Below are positions 43,922 to 56,055 of a stretch of DNA of 64,000 bases, in pieces. The number at the start of each line of letters is the position of its first letter. Within the stretch, counting starts at the first letter, position 1. The stretch spans positions 108,385,213 through 108,449,212 of the forward strand of contig CM077163.1 of assembly GCA_039583875.1 (NCBI GenBank), read 5' to 3'. Below the pieces are notes generated by a model that saw only the letters and a program-made list of their open reading frames with translations, was not told the origin of the DNA and did no database searches. The translations under genes were made by a program, and so were the position numbers. The DNA comes from Platanthera guangdongensis. Lineage: Eukaryota; Streptophyta; Magnoliopsida; Asparagales; Orchidaceae.

Positions 43922-46900
43922 TGTAAGACCCCTTTTTTTTCTTTTTCGACACCGGGGTCTTAGGCCCAGAACCGCCGTTTTGCGGTGACTCCTTCACGCC
44001 CTGAAGGGTCATCACCACAAAGCGCCGATTCTGCCGGCCAATTCGATCACAGAAAAGTAGCATAATGAAGTAAATGTAAACTATCAGTCCACAGAGAATC
44101 ACATGTCATAATAAATATAACTCCACGAAGGGAGTGTCCACAAAAATAAACATCAGAGTAGCAAAAACGGGCTTATGCCCGGTACATCAAATCCTCACTA
44201 CAAAAGATCACTCATGCGGAAGCAGAAAGACTACTCAAGGTCGAGACTCACTGTCCCGGATGTGTGAACTCCGGAGCTAGACTGCCCCACCTCCAAGCGC
44301 ACCGGTCTCTGGGGCTGTTCCTCCATGCTGGTCTCCACGATCCCCTAAATGATGCGGTTCGAAAACCGTTAGTCTAAAAGACTAAGTCCTATCATCCCCC
44401 GCCCCTTCCCCCATGGCTCCTAGGCACCGAGCGGATAGGAAGAAAGGGGAGGACTTGAAGGTGGAGAATATCAAAAGGCAGATGGTAGTGGTCCTATACT
44501 AGCAATTCTATAACATGTATGGACTATAAGCTGAAATATGAAAAGTAACCTTCACGTATGTGAAAACACATAAGCCAAGGGGTCTTCTGCAAGGCTCCCA
44601 TCGTATAAAGAGTCCCATAGCAATTTATACGTTGGGGTGTCGGTTATCACACAACAATATATAGATATATATCAAAATTGACCTTAATTTATAAACCTGC
44701 CCACACAAGCTTATAGACCAAGGGGTCGTTTTGCAGGTCCTAATGTATAAGTGTCCCATTCCACTTATACATTAGGTGTCAGGGGTTAAATGAATCGATT
44801 ATGCTATGACATGCAAGTGGGTATGATGGATCATGCAAGTGCAACACACACACCCGACTCTGTGCACACAGACCTTTAGTTCCCCCTTTTTGGAGCCGTA
44901 ACCTCCCAGGATACCTCCGTAGTGGCAGACGGAAGCGGTGGGTTGGGCCTCTCCCACCTCTAAACTAGCAAAGCACTACCGGTCAGACCTATCGTATGCC
45001 TCAACGCTTGGTGCACGAAGCGGACTCCTGCGTACTCTTGCCGGCTGGCGCACCGGACTTCTGTTGGCGAAGTGCTAACCACACTTGCCGAGTCAGCGTA
45101 TTGGCGTCGGTGCATCGACCCTCCGATACCAAAGACCCACCACCTTAATTTCCTTTCGTTTTATGCACATGCAAATTAGCGTAATCAAGAACCGAGCCGA
45201 AGCTCCCCGGACCAACACGTCCGTCTCAAACAATCGAGCCGAAGCTCCCCGGACCCAAAGTCCGCCTTTTAACCATCCGAGCCGAAGCTCCCAGCTAACA
45301 TCCCGTGCCATCAGTGTCTGTGAAATGTGCAACCCTAATTACTAAGTTACTCTTTTTAGCTTGTTAAAACAGTTTACGTTAACCCAGGACTGCCCCGGGT
45401 ATTCCCTGTGAAGGGCTCTCAAGGGGCACTAGGAACTGTGTTGGGATTACGCCCAGCGTTCCCTTTCGCAAGGTACTTATTTTATTATTGGTTTATACCC
45501 TTACCCATTATTTCCTCGTGTTTCAATATGCTAATCCTAGGGTGATTTGACTCCAACTCTCCTTGGGTAGGACGATCTTCCGTCGGACCCAAACGCCTCT
45601 ATGCCCTAGACAAAATCACACCCTACTCACTCAATATCCATAGATGCAACCCACTCTACTTATCTTTCCAGCAAACCATCAAGATCTCTCTCACGTGCTC
45701 TAATTCATATCAAAAATGATTTCCTGCAATCTTGCTATATGCAAACCACTTAAGCTACATGAGCCGTAAAAAGGGGAGTACATGAAATACTCATCCAGTA
45801 CCCCTATGATAATTACTAGAGTGCTAAAATAATATTTGAAGCATAAATCCAAAAATCCATAATTTTCCTAATTTGTCTGATAATTAATTTAATTATTCTA
45901 ATATCCAAAAAGCCCAAGTCTGAACATGAAGTAGCAATTTCAGACAAGATAATGATCCACTAAATTTATGATAATTACAAAATGCATAATCAACACTAAA
46001 GCCTAAGTCTTCAAATTTTTCAGCAAGGTTTAGGCCTTTAAATTTAATTTCAAAGATACCTCATAAAAAGTCATTTTAAAAGATTTTACAGTAATAATGA
46101 GTCCAAAAATTCAGGGAAAATTCAGGGATGATTGTGATGGCCTATAAATACCCTAGAAAAAGTTTCATAATTTATCATTTTAAAATAAGGCTATATTTGA
46201 TTTTTCTCATGAACTTTCAAATTTATGGGTTAATGAACAAAGTATACTAATTAACCATCAAATAATTCCACAAAATTTCCCACATGATATTATTGAGCTA
46301 GAAACACTATGCAGCAAGTTTCATGATTTTTCAATAACTAATGGCTCTTGCAAGAGTCATTTAGTATGTAATCAAAATGAAGCACTTGTGAAGTAGATGC
46401 CCTAAATAGATATCCAAAAATTCTAACAAAATTCATACAAGATTATTATAGCCTAAAACTAACTCTGCCCATGTTTCATACCCTTTCTATGGGCAGTGAG
46501 ACCATAATAGCCAAATTATTAATTAGGGCAATACTATTGATTACAAATGAAGTGCTACAAATATTGATCAAAATTCCTCAAGTAAATTATCAGAGGCTCA
46601 AAATACCCTAATCCAATCACCACCCAAATTTGGTTAAGTTTCAAGATGTTTAGCTAACCTAAACCTACACTACAAGTTTTAGGTCCTAAGCTAGGGTTAG
46701 GGTTTTGGGGGCCCTACCATTTTCACAATTTGCTAATATTTTTAACAGAGGGTTTTATATATCCTAGGAACCTCCTTGCAAAATTTGGTGTTTATCCAAG
46801 GTGTTTAGGACTCATGCCCTTCATAAGGCCAAAAGGTCCCTTCTTAGGGTTTGACCTAAGAACTTAGGGCAAATCTATTCCTCACCACCCCATATTCCAT

Positions 46901-49033
46901 GGGGAGGTGATAAGTGCCATAACAAGTCAGTGGTCCAAATTTCAGCCTCTGTTGAGGTGATTTGGTCACTCAAAATTAAAAGTGCACTTTTGACCAAAAT
47001 GCCCTAAATAAGGTATAGTTAGGGTTGGGTCAAAACCTATTCAAAACCTATCTAAATTAGGTGAAACTCTATACAGGTACCTAAAGTGAACCCAGGGACC
47101 ACTCACCAAAATTTGGGAGGGTTTGGAGGTGTTTAGGGCACCTAATTAATTTATTTAATAATTATTAAATTTTTACAAAAACTATAGAAATATTTTCTCC
47201 AAAAATTCCCATTTTTGGACAAGCTCTGGGTATAGCTAGGGTAGACTTTTTGCCAAAGTTTCAACTAATTTGGGCTAGGGATGAAGAGTGGGCACTCAAT
47301 TTAATGACTGCCTATCCCTCATGGTATGTCCCACCAAAATGGGTGCCCTGGTCAGACCTTACACCCAAATGGGCTCAAACCAATTTTAAAATAAAGTAGA
47401 CACAAGAGACTACAACTCTCATGTTGAAGGATTTTCCACCAGATGAGCCTATGTATTTTTAAAGTTTAAAACTAATAATATCAAAAACTGTGACAAAAAT
47501 TTCATTATTATAAAACATTTCCTATAGTTTAATCTCAGGCCCGCACGAATCTTGAAGCAAAAAGGGACGGGATCCCTTCATCTCCTTCCTTGAGCCGACG
47601 GCCAGGATTCATCCCGCCTGGAGCCACTTCCAAGCTCTGCCGCCGGCGATCCAGCCCCTTCCACGGCCGGCCACCGCCACCAACACCTCCGTTGAGGTGG
47701 TGGCTATCGCCAGGCGGCGGCTCTGCCGCCGGAGAGGCGTTTTCCGGCGGCTATAGCAAGAAGATTTCTTGCCGAAACCATGAGGAATCCTGGATTTGAT
47801 CGGGCTCAATTGAGTCCGAATCTTAAACCTAAAGAGTCATATGATCTACCCGCGAGTTAAGGAGAGGAGGAGGACCTTCCTGGCGGCCTGGATGCGAGAG
47901 GAGCCGCGGGATTCCATTGACGACGGCAGCGGCGCTCGGCTTCTGCAACCGCATAGTGGGATGGCTCGTCTCCTCCAGGTAAATGCTCTAAAATGATCCC
48001 TTTGGCCCCCTGATGGTGTTTAAATGGCAAATGGGGGAGAGGGGAGGCTGGTTCTTCAATGGCCATTAACACCATTAAAGGTGTGGCTCGGGTAGAGTGG
48101 AGGGGGGCTGAACCCATCCCTTGGTGGCCGGGAAATGGCTGGAATCAACTCCTCTCCCCTAGAGGAGTTGATTGCAGCCATAAATGGTGGCTGTTAGCCT
48201 CCCTTGGCCGTCCTTCCACTTCCCCTTCCTCTTCCTCAATTTCTCTCTCCTCCATTATCATGGAGGGGAGCTCCTTTCTCTCTCCTAGTCACCTCTGGTT
48301 GACTAGTCAACCTCACAAGCTAAATGCAGCCCACTTGATTATGATGGTCATGGGGGTGGGGTTAGCCTAAGGGAGAAGTGGCTTGGGCTTGGGTTAGCCC
48401 TTTTTGGGCTAGGTTTGACTTGACCTAAATGAGGGTTGACCTGGGCCAATTTGACCATCTAGGTTGACCCCATTGGGTTTTTAGTGGCCCATTGGCTTCC
48501 CCTAAGGTCTAGGGTTACTTGAATAGGGTTGGTTGGGCCTCTTGGTGGTCTCATGTCCCTTGGCAAGGGCACTTTAACCATCTAGGGCTTGAGTTGACTT
48601 GGGTCAACCTGGCCCCTAGGGCTGACCCCAATGTGTCCTTAGTGACCCATTGACCTCACTTTAGGGTTAGGAGGGCATAGGTGGGGTCCTCTAGGCTAAG
48701 AGTAGGTCAATTGACCCTAAGTAGGCTAGTTTGACCCATTTAGGGCTAGGGTTGACCTTGGTCAACTGAGCCTCTTGGGCTGACCCTAATGGGTCCTTTT
48801 GTCTCTAATGGGCCTCCCAAGGTATTAGGGGTGTTGTGGTAGGGTCTTGGGGTTAGGGTGTGGTCCATGGTCATCCTGAACCATGCACAGAGTTCTACTA
48901 TTTGCAGACCATGATGATCTCCCACCTTTCTGTCCCCTATCTCTTGGCCCATTTCTGGCTTCCTAGGGTTTTGTCATGACCTAGTCATGGCCAAAACCAC
49001 TCTTAGGGGTCTAGTTGGAAGTGAGATGTTACA
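43922..49033 (-). repeat. 5' LTR of the chromovirus (5112 bp)
   Basis: The same as 33708-38817 apart from scattered substitutions and small indels. It starts (minus) TGTAACATCTC at 49033. It holds the same TTGAC cluster and palindrome. The long intervening part (44600-47500) is AT-rich and non-coding. Confidence 0.93.
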
Positions 49034-49038
49034 ACCTT
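49034..49038 (+). repeat. Target site duplication ACCTT (right)
   Basis: Matches 33703-33707. Confidence 0.9.
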
Positions 49039-49276
49039 CGCCCCTAGCAAACTTGTGGTGGATGAAAGCTTGCTAGGCAAGGATTTGGTTTGTGGTGAGA
49101 AGAGTGAGGACCAGCGCTCCTGCTCTTCTTACTTCCTATTTCCTCTACCTGTGTTGGGCAGGTATTACTATTTAGGTAGAGGGGTAACTGTTTTATCACC
49201 GTATCGGTACCCGCTACCGAAACAGATATTGGGACAGTTACCTGTGCATTTTTCTTTTCATAGGCTAATTAGCTAG
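49034..49276 (+). pseudogene. C-terminal remnant of family B gag-like ORF, copy 1
   Basis: LVVDESLLGKDLVCGEKSED...YFLFPLPVLGRYYYLG... to a TAG at 49274-49276 is the end of the protein seen complete at 52019-52888. The N-terminal part is partly left of the chromovirus (33645-33707) and mostly deleted. Confidence 0.75.
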
Positions 49277-51046
49277 AACCATTTCGTAGCCAAATAAGTC
49301 GTGCTGGGATGACAATAACCCGAGTACTTATCTTTCATTTTCTGCATTTTGTTTTTCATGTCTATTTAGTTTTAGTATTTCTTTCTAGTTTGTATATTTT
49401 TGTTTTGTTTTTGCGGAGCTCACCCCCGCAGGTATTCATGGCAAATCGCATTAGCGGGGTTGTGATTCTTCATATGGCAGACCTGCTTCAGGTTTCCACG
49501 CGTCTTCTGGTATGCTCACTAGATGAGCATTGGGTAACCTCTTCCCTTAGGTATTTATGATTTTAATTTCTCTAACATATGCTGTGTAGTTTAGTTTAAG
49601 TCTGGGGGAGAGCCAGTTTTCTTACCTTTTGCATGTGCACATCTCATGTGCATACTAGAAGGTTTTATAGTTTTATTTTGATTAGTTCATTGCACTGCAC
49701 ACCACTGCACCCACTTGAGCGCGTGCTTGGCTGTTAGTGTTCCGCGATTTAAACTCATTTCTTCGTTAGATTTGGGAAAATTATGGTGCTGACATAGGAT
49801 TGTGAGACGGAGTAAAATGTTGACCCTGCTGTGCCCCTAGTCGAGTGCTCTTGTCTCGTGTAGAAATTAGAGAAGATTTAATTTTTTTGTATGCTTTTAG
49901 TTTTATATTTTTCTAATTGCGTAAATACTTTTTATTCTACTCAAAAATTGGTGAATCCGGTGTGAATCCGACGTAGCTTAGGGATGTGTGTAGATGGCCG
50001 TTAGGTTCATATTGCTCGAGTCGGGGGGATGGATAGTCTTTCTCGTTGGCTAAGAACTTGCCCCGAGCTATTCTTGAAGCATGAGTATAGGTTAGTTCAC
50101 TCGCATGAGCGTGATGTAGGCCATCATTTTGGCCCGGTTGAGCTTTGTACTGTTCCTAACATCTTGTCCTTGATAGCCCCATTGTGTCTACCCCTCCTTT
50201 TGATTCAGCTCCATGATGATTTCACTAAAGCCTCATAGACAATCCTAGTCGCACACCCAAGTTGAGCTTTAGAGTTTTACATTTTTTTATGTTGGGGTGT
50301 TGATGTGGTGTTATTATTTGTGAAAATGTGGAAGTGCTCACAAATTTATATCTGCTGAATTGTGAAAATAAAATGACGAAAAAGAAAAAGATAAGTTAAA
50401 AAAATGATGTTAATTGTGAAAAAGTGAAAAGTAAAAGTAAAATTGAATATCCTATTTGAGATGTGAGTATTTTTGGAGTAGGTGGTGCACACACCCATTT
50501 GTTAAAAGTTAAGTCTGGGGGTGTGGAGTGCCCGCATTTATTTTTGTTAGTTGATGGATTCTTTCTTTGATAGCTCATTTGGGTTAGGTGCATAGCCTTC
50601 CTGTTTATCTTTGTTTACCTTACCGAAACCCAAGCCCCATCTCTTCACCTAAAGTCCTACTGATTCGTGTGTGAACCCAACCAGTGCCGTGGAGAGAATG
50701 CGAAAGGGCAAGCATATGGTCATCGACATTGGTGGATTCCTTTGGAGGTTATCCTGAGCCCCGATCTTTGGCAATGCTCGCCTAGCGATTAGTCTACTTT
50801 CTCCATATGCGTGACCGGTTGATTCACTGTGATTCTATTTTTGAGTAGTAATAAAATTTTGATACGCACTGTGAAAAATATAAACTATTCTGCATACTTA
50901 GAAATTTCTTCTATTATATTTTTACGCGTGCGAGCATGCGACTTCGCATGGTACTCTGTATCGTAATTTCTTTGTTAGCTAGTAGTTTTCCCTATCTGCT
51001 TAGATTTTGTTTGCTCGGGATGCGCAAACAGTTAAGTCTGGGGGTG
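49277..51046 (+). other. Family B 3' UTR, copy 1
   Basis: Non-coding, near-identical to 52889-54655. It contains two AAGTCTGGGGG tracts internally (about 49600 and 50513) and a terminal TTAAGTCTGGGGGTG purine tract at 51032-51046 just before LTR2. Short frames are not conserved in register. Confidence 0.75.
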
Positions 51047-51434
51047 TGATGAGTCCATATTATATACCTATTTTCGGACTCATCTGGGCTTGTTTTCTCG
51101 TTGATGCACTTCACTTTAGAGCTTTATTTGTTCATAATTATTATTATGTCCTTTTTATGAGTAAGTGCACATTTATGCCCGTGGTTGTGTATTTTGTTAC
51201 TTTTATTATTTGTACTCATTTTTATGATTTCCTGGAATGTCTGCACAGATTAGTGATTTGTTTTTCCGCAAACAATCAAAACCCCCATCGTTACCGCCGA
51301 CCTTGAGGATTTCAATCTCATGTCCTCCTCGAATTTAACTACACCTTACTGTGTTCCTTGAGAGATCGATACTTGGGAAAACTCGCCCATTTTATATTAC
51401 TTGTGCGACCGGTTCACTGTTGTGATCTTTATCA
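51047..51434 (+). repeat. LTR2 of family B, internally deleted (388 bp)
   Basis: Starts TGATGAGTCC and ends CTTTATCA like LTR1 but jumps from the position of 32228 to that of 33405. Both positions carry TTTTTCC, which suggests deletion between short direct repeats. The palindrome array and TATA box are lost. Confidence 0.88.
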
Positions 51435-51439
51435 TCAAG

Positions 51440-51458
51440 TTTTTGGCGCCGTTGCCGG
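51440..51458 (+). other. Primer binding site (Athila type), family B copy 2
   Basis: TTTTTGGCGCCGTTGCCGGG a few bases after the LTR end. Confidence 0.85.
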
Positions 51459-51646
51459 GTAACACGGTCATGTGAGGTTCTGGAGAGGGAGACGTGAGAT
51501 TGCTTTCCTTTTCCTTTGTAAATCGCTTTTGTTTTGTTCTATTTCTGTTTTGCCTGCCTTTTTCTTGTTTGTTTAGGCAATTATAGTAATATATTTTTGG
51601 ATTTAGTAATTTGCACAATTTATTTTGAATCTGCTGTTTCGAAACC

Positions 51647-52888
51647 ATGTGGGGATATTCGTATGCCCAATGTCGTTGGTGTGGAAAGACTTCCCGTGCT
51701 AGTCATGAATGCCCTACGAGAGATATTGAGCATAAGCCTCAGCGCACAATGAATGAGATGTTATATTCGTACAACCCTTCAAACACTGTACCCCGAGCTT
51801 ATGGTCAATCGTCCTCGCCACATACACCGTTCTCTTATTCCTCTCTGGCCAGACAAGGACCGCAGAGTAATGGGAGAAAGTGTTTGTATTGTCGTAGAAC
51901 AGATCATGTCCTAAAGGATTGTGCCGAGTACCTCCGTGTTATGGAATAGGATGATGAGTCGGACATTCGGATCATCCTGAATCCTACCCTCGGTGGCACA
52001 CCTTCATCATCTGGTTATGTGTCCATGTCACCTTCATTTGTTGAAGGGAATGATATGGACACAACCACCAGATGTGTGACTGATCTAGGCTTTTACATGG
52101 CTGAGCCCATCTCTCATGTGCATACATCTCCAAGCGTGGAGCTGATTCTTTTTGAGGAACCTGCGCTTGACTTTAATCCAAGCAAAGTTCTTCCGCCTTT
52201 TGTGCATTTTACTTCAGTCGTCTCTGGCGACATTTTCGAAGATGCAACACAAGTTGAGGCTTGTGATACATGGGTTGTTTCCACTCCCATGGAGGAGGAC
52301 AACCTTCCTGGTGTCGAGGATTCTCCCTTGATACCAAAGGAGGAAGTCCAAGTCTTGTTGGAGGCTTCTATGGATCCGGACGAGCCTTGTAGCATTGTCG
52401 ACATTGCTGACGATATTTTTCTACCTCAGCCTTTGGGGAGTGAAACCGGGATCACTCCCCCGATTATTTCTTTATGTTCTTCGTCTCTTTTATTTCTTGA
52501 CCCCCCTTCCTTACCTGAGCCTGTGCAGGTTGAATCTCCACGGGTAAGTTGGGTAGACGTTGAGGCTTGCGCTCAGGCTATCGACGAGTGCATCCTCTTG
52601 TGTGAGGAGGTTCCTACCTCCTTCACAGTGGAATCCCCTGCCATCACCTTCGCCCCTAGCAAACTTGTGGTGGACGAAACCTTGCTAGGCAAGGATTTGT
52701 TTTGTGGTGAGAAGAGTGAGGACCAGCACACCTTCTCTTCTTACTTCCTATTTCCTCTACCTGTGTTGGGCAGGTATTACTATTTAGGTGTAGGGGTAAC
52801 TATTCTATCGTCGTATCCGTACCCGTTACCGAAACGGATATTGGGACAGTTACCTGTGCATTGTTCTTTTCATAGGCCCATTAGCTAG
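51647..52888 (+). pseudogene. Family B gag-like ORF with one in-frame TAG, copy 2
   Basis: One frame of 414 codons broken only by TAG at 51947-51949. The N-terminus has a CRWCGKTSRASHECP cysteine motif (residues ~9-23) and a canonical CX2CX4HX4C knuckle, CLYCRRTDHVLKDC (~80-93), so a nucleocapsid-like function is likely. After the stop comes an acidic, Asp/Glu/Pro-rich region of about 290 residues, conserved in copy 1 but without a domain I recognise. A classic capsid domain is absent and no pol follows, so the element is non-autonomous. The ATG at 51647 lies ~190 bp after the primer site. Confidence 0.65.
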
Positions 52889-54655
52889 AACCTTTTCGTA
52901 GCCGAATAAGTCATGCTGGGATGACAATAACCCCTGTAATTATCTTATATTTCCAACATTTTTATTTTTCATGTCTAGCTTAGTTTTAGCATTTCTTTAT
53001 ATTTTCTATTTTTCTTTGGTTTTTGCGGAGCTTACCCCTGCATGTATTCATGGCAAATTGCATTGGTGGGGTTGTGATTCTTCGTATGGCGGGCATGCTT
53101 CAGGTTTCCACGCATCTTCTGGTATGCTCACTAGCTGAGCATTGGGTAACCTCTTCCCTTAGCTCTTTATGATTTTAATTTCTCTATCATATGCTGTGTA
53201 GTTTAGTTTAAGTCTGGGGGAGAGCCAGTTTTGTTACCTTTTGCACGTGCACATCTCTTAGTGCATACTAGAAGCTTTTATAGTTTTATTTTGATTAGTT
53301 CATTGCACTGCACACCACTGCACCCACTTGAGCGCATAATTGGTTGTTAGTGTGCCGCGAGTTAAACTCATTTCTTCGTTAGATTTGGGAAAATTATGGT
53401 GCTGACATAGGATTGTGAGACGGAGTAAAATGTTGACCCTGCTGTGCTCCTAGTCGAGTGATCTCGTCTCGTGTAGAAATTAGAGTAGATTTAATTTTTC
53501 TTTATGCTTTTAGTTTTATATTTTCTTAATTGCTTAAATACTTTTTATTCTACTCAAAAATTGGTGAATCCGGTGTGAATCCGGCAGTAGCTTAGGGATG
53601 TGTGTAGACGGTCGTTAGGTTCATATTGCTCGTGTCGGTAGGATGGATAGTCTTTCTCGTTGGCTAAGAACTTGCCTCGAGCTATTCTTGAAGCATGAGT
53701 ATAGGTTAGTTCACTCGCATGAGCGTGATGTAGGCCATCATTTTGGCCCGGTTAAGCTTTGTACCGTTCCTAACGTCTTGTCCTTGCTAGCCTCGTTGTT
53801 CCTACCCCTCCTTTTGATTCTGCTCCACGATGATTTCATTAAAGCCTCATAGCCAATCCTAGTCGCACACCTAAGTTTAGCTTTAGAGTTTTACATTTTT
53901 TTATGTTGGGGTGTTGATGTGGTGTTATTATTTGTGAAAATGTGGAAGTGCTCACAAGTTTATATCTGCTGAATTGTGAAAATAAAATGAAGAAAAAGAT
54001 AAGTTAAAAAAAATGATGTTAATTGTGAAAAAGTGAAAAGTAAAAGTAAAATTGAATATCCTATTTGAGATGTGAGTACTTTTGGAGTAGGCGGTGCACA
54101 CACCCATTTGTTAAAAGTTATGTCTGGGGGTGTGGTGTACCCGCATTTATTTTGGTTAGCTGATGGATTCTTTCTTTTATAGCTCATTTGTGTTAGGTGC
54201 ATAGCCTTCTTGTTTATCATTGTTTACCTCACCGAAACCCAAGCCCCATCTCTTCACCTAAAGTCCTACTGATTCGTGTGTAAACCAAGGCAGTGCCGTG
54301 GAGAGAATGCGAAAGGGCAAGCATATGGTCACCGACATTGGTGGATTCCTTTGGAGGTTATCCCGAGCCCCGATTTTCGCAATGCTCGCCTAGCAATTAG
54401 TCTACTTTCTCCCTACGCATGACCGGATGATTCACCGTGATTCCATTTTTGAGTAATAATAAAATGTTGATACGCATTGTGAAAAATATAAACTATTTTG
54501 CATACTTAGAAATTTCTTCTATTATTTTTTTACGCGTGCGAGCATGCGACTTCGCATGGTACTCCGTATCGCAATTTCCTTGTTAGCTAAATCATTTTTC
54601 CTATCTGCTTAGATTTTGTTTGCTCGGGACGCGGAAACAGTTAAGTCTGGGGGTG
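52889..54655 (+). other. Family B 3' UTR, copy 2
   Basis: Non-coding, aligned along its length with 49277-51046. Ends in TTAAGTCTGGGGGTG (54641-54655) immediately before LTR3. Confidence 0.75.
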
Positions 54656-56055
54656 TGATGAGTCCATTTTATATACCTATTTTCGGACTCATCTGGTCTT
54701 GTTTTCTCATTGATGTACTTCACTTTAGAGCTTTATTTGTTCATATTTGTTATTATGTCCTTTTTATGAGTAAGTGCATATTTATGTCTGTGGTTGTGTA
54801 TTTTGTTACTTTTATTGTTTGTACTCCTTTTTGTGATTGTCTGGAATGTCTGCACAGATTAGTGTTTTGTTTTTCCTATCGGTACAGGGGTCGTGTGCGT
54901 GTTCCGGTATGGTTGTGAAACAGGAATACTGCGCATGAGCATGGGATCTAATGCGCACAACCACTGGTCATGCGCCCCTGATCGTGCGCACTACTCTTCA
55001 TTTTCGAAAATCTTCCTGGGGTGATCGCACGACCACTAGACGTAGTCCGCACGACCACCGGTCGTGCACCACTGATCGTGTACATTGATTACTCTTTTCT
55101 GGAGTCCTGTCTGGGGTAATCGCACGACCATTGAACTTAGTGCACACGAACACTAGTCGTGCACCACTGCTCGTGCGCGTTATCCAAGTTCTTCTTCCTA
55201 ATCTTCCTTGCCAGTGCGCACGATCACTGGACATAGTTCGCACGACCACTGGTCGTGCGCCCGTGATCGTGCGCATTATTCATTTCTGCTTTGTATAAAT
55301 ATTTCTGGTCTTGCCCTAATTCAGAAGAGCTGGGATCGCTCGACTTTTCTCCGCCGTTTTTCGCCTTCTCCGCCGTTTTTCATCATATTCCACCCTAGGG
55401 AGGTGCTCCGGGCAAGCTTTCGCCGCCAAATCCAAGCCGGAGCTTCCTCTCGGCCTCCTCCATCATCTCTTGGGCTCATTTCAAGCTTCAACGCCATAGC
55501 CATCAAGTAAAAGGAAGCTTGCAACTTTCATCCGCTATCGTGATACGAAGAAGACGGGCCATTGGAAGGTGGTGACAGCCCTTCTTTACCCCGGACGTAG
55601 TTGAGGACCGAGCTTGGACGCAGATTAACAACCCGACGATTCCAACCGTGAACCCTCAGCAAGACTTCGGATTCAGTCGATCTCTTGCCTTGTTCTTCCT
55701 TTATTTTTGTTTATGTGTTGTTGTAAACTTTATTTATAGATGATGTGTGCTTATTTGTAAAATGCTTTTATTAAATCATGTCTTTGTGATTTGTAATTTC
55801 GTATATTTGCTTCAGGTGTGCAATATTCCATCCACCACCATCCACCCTTGCCGCACTAGCAATTGCTAGTAGCGTGCGTAGCGAAGAGGTGCTCACCACC
55901 CTCATTCCACCATTCTCAACACCTCATCCACAATCCTACTCGCCCATCCGTCTAGTGATTCGGTGCATAGCAGCCCGACTAGTCTTCCATCCCGGGTGGC
56001 GAAGCATCGCATAGCAGCGTTGCATAGGAGTAGTTGTTAGATTTTTACATTCTTT
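54656..56055 (+). repeat. LTR3 of family B, left part
   Basis: TGATGAGTCC start; homologue of LTR1 with the palindrome units (54953-55261) and TATA box (55294-55301). Interrupted at 56055 by the copia element; TCTTT at 56051-56055 is the target duplication. Confidence 0.9.
56051..56055 (+). repeat. Target site duplication TCTTT (left)
   Basis: Identical to 63504-63508; the intact paralogue at 33393-33415 carries this sequence once. Confidence 0.95.

Larger units (their letters stand above)
33708..49033 (-). mobile_element. Tekay/Del-like chromovirus with 5.1-kb LTRs, nested, minus strand
   Basis: Flanked by ACCTT on both sides (33703-33707 and 49034-49038). LTRs of 5110 and 5112 bp with TGTAACATC...CTTACA-type ends (read on minus) enclose 5.1 kb of internal sequence: primer site, gag, intron-like segment, and a pol with protease, RT, RNase H, integrase and chromodomain in one frame broken by three stop codons. 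LTRs differ by roughly 1-3% by eye. Inserted in family B internal region 1. Confidence 0.95.

Noticed and set aside
49309..49560. Hydrophobic 83-aa frame in family B 3' UTR
   Set aside because: The homologous stretch in copy 2 (52920 on) does not keep the same frame; likely chance.
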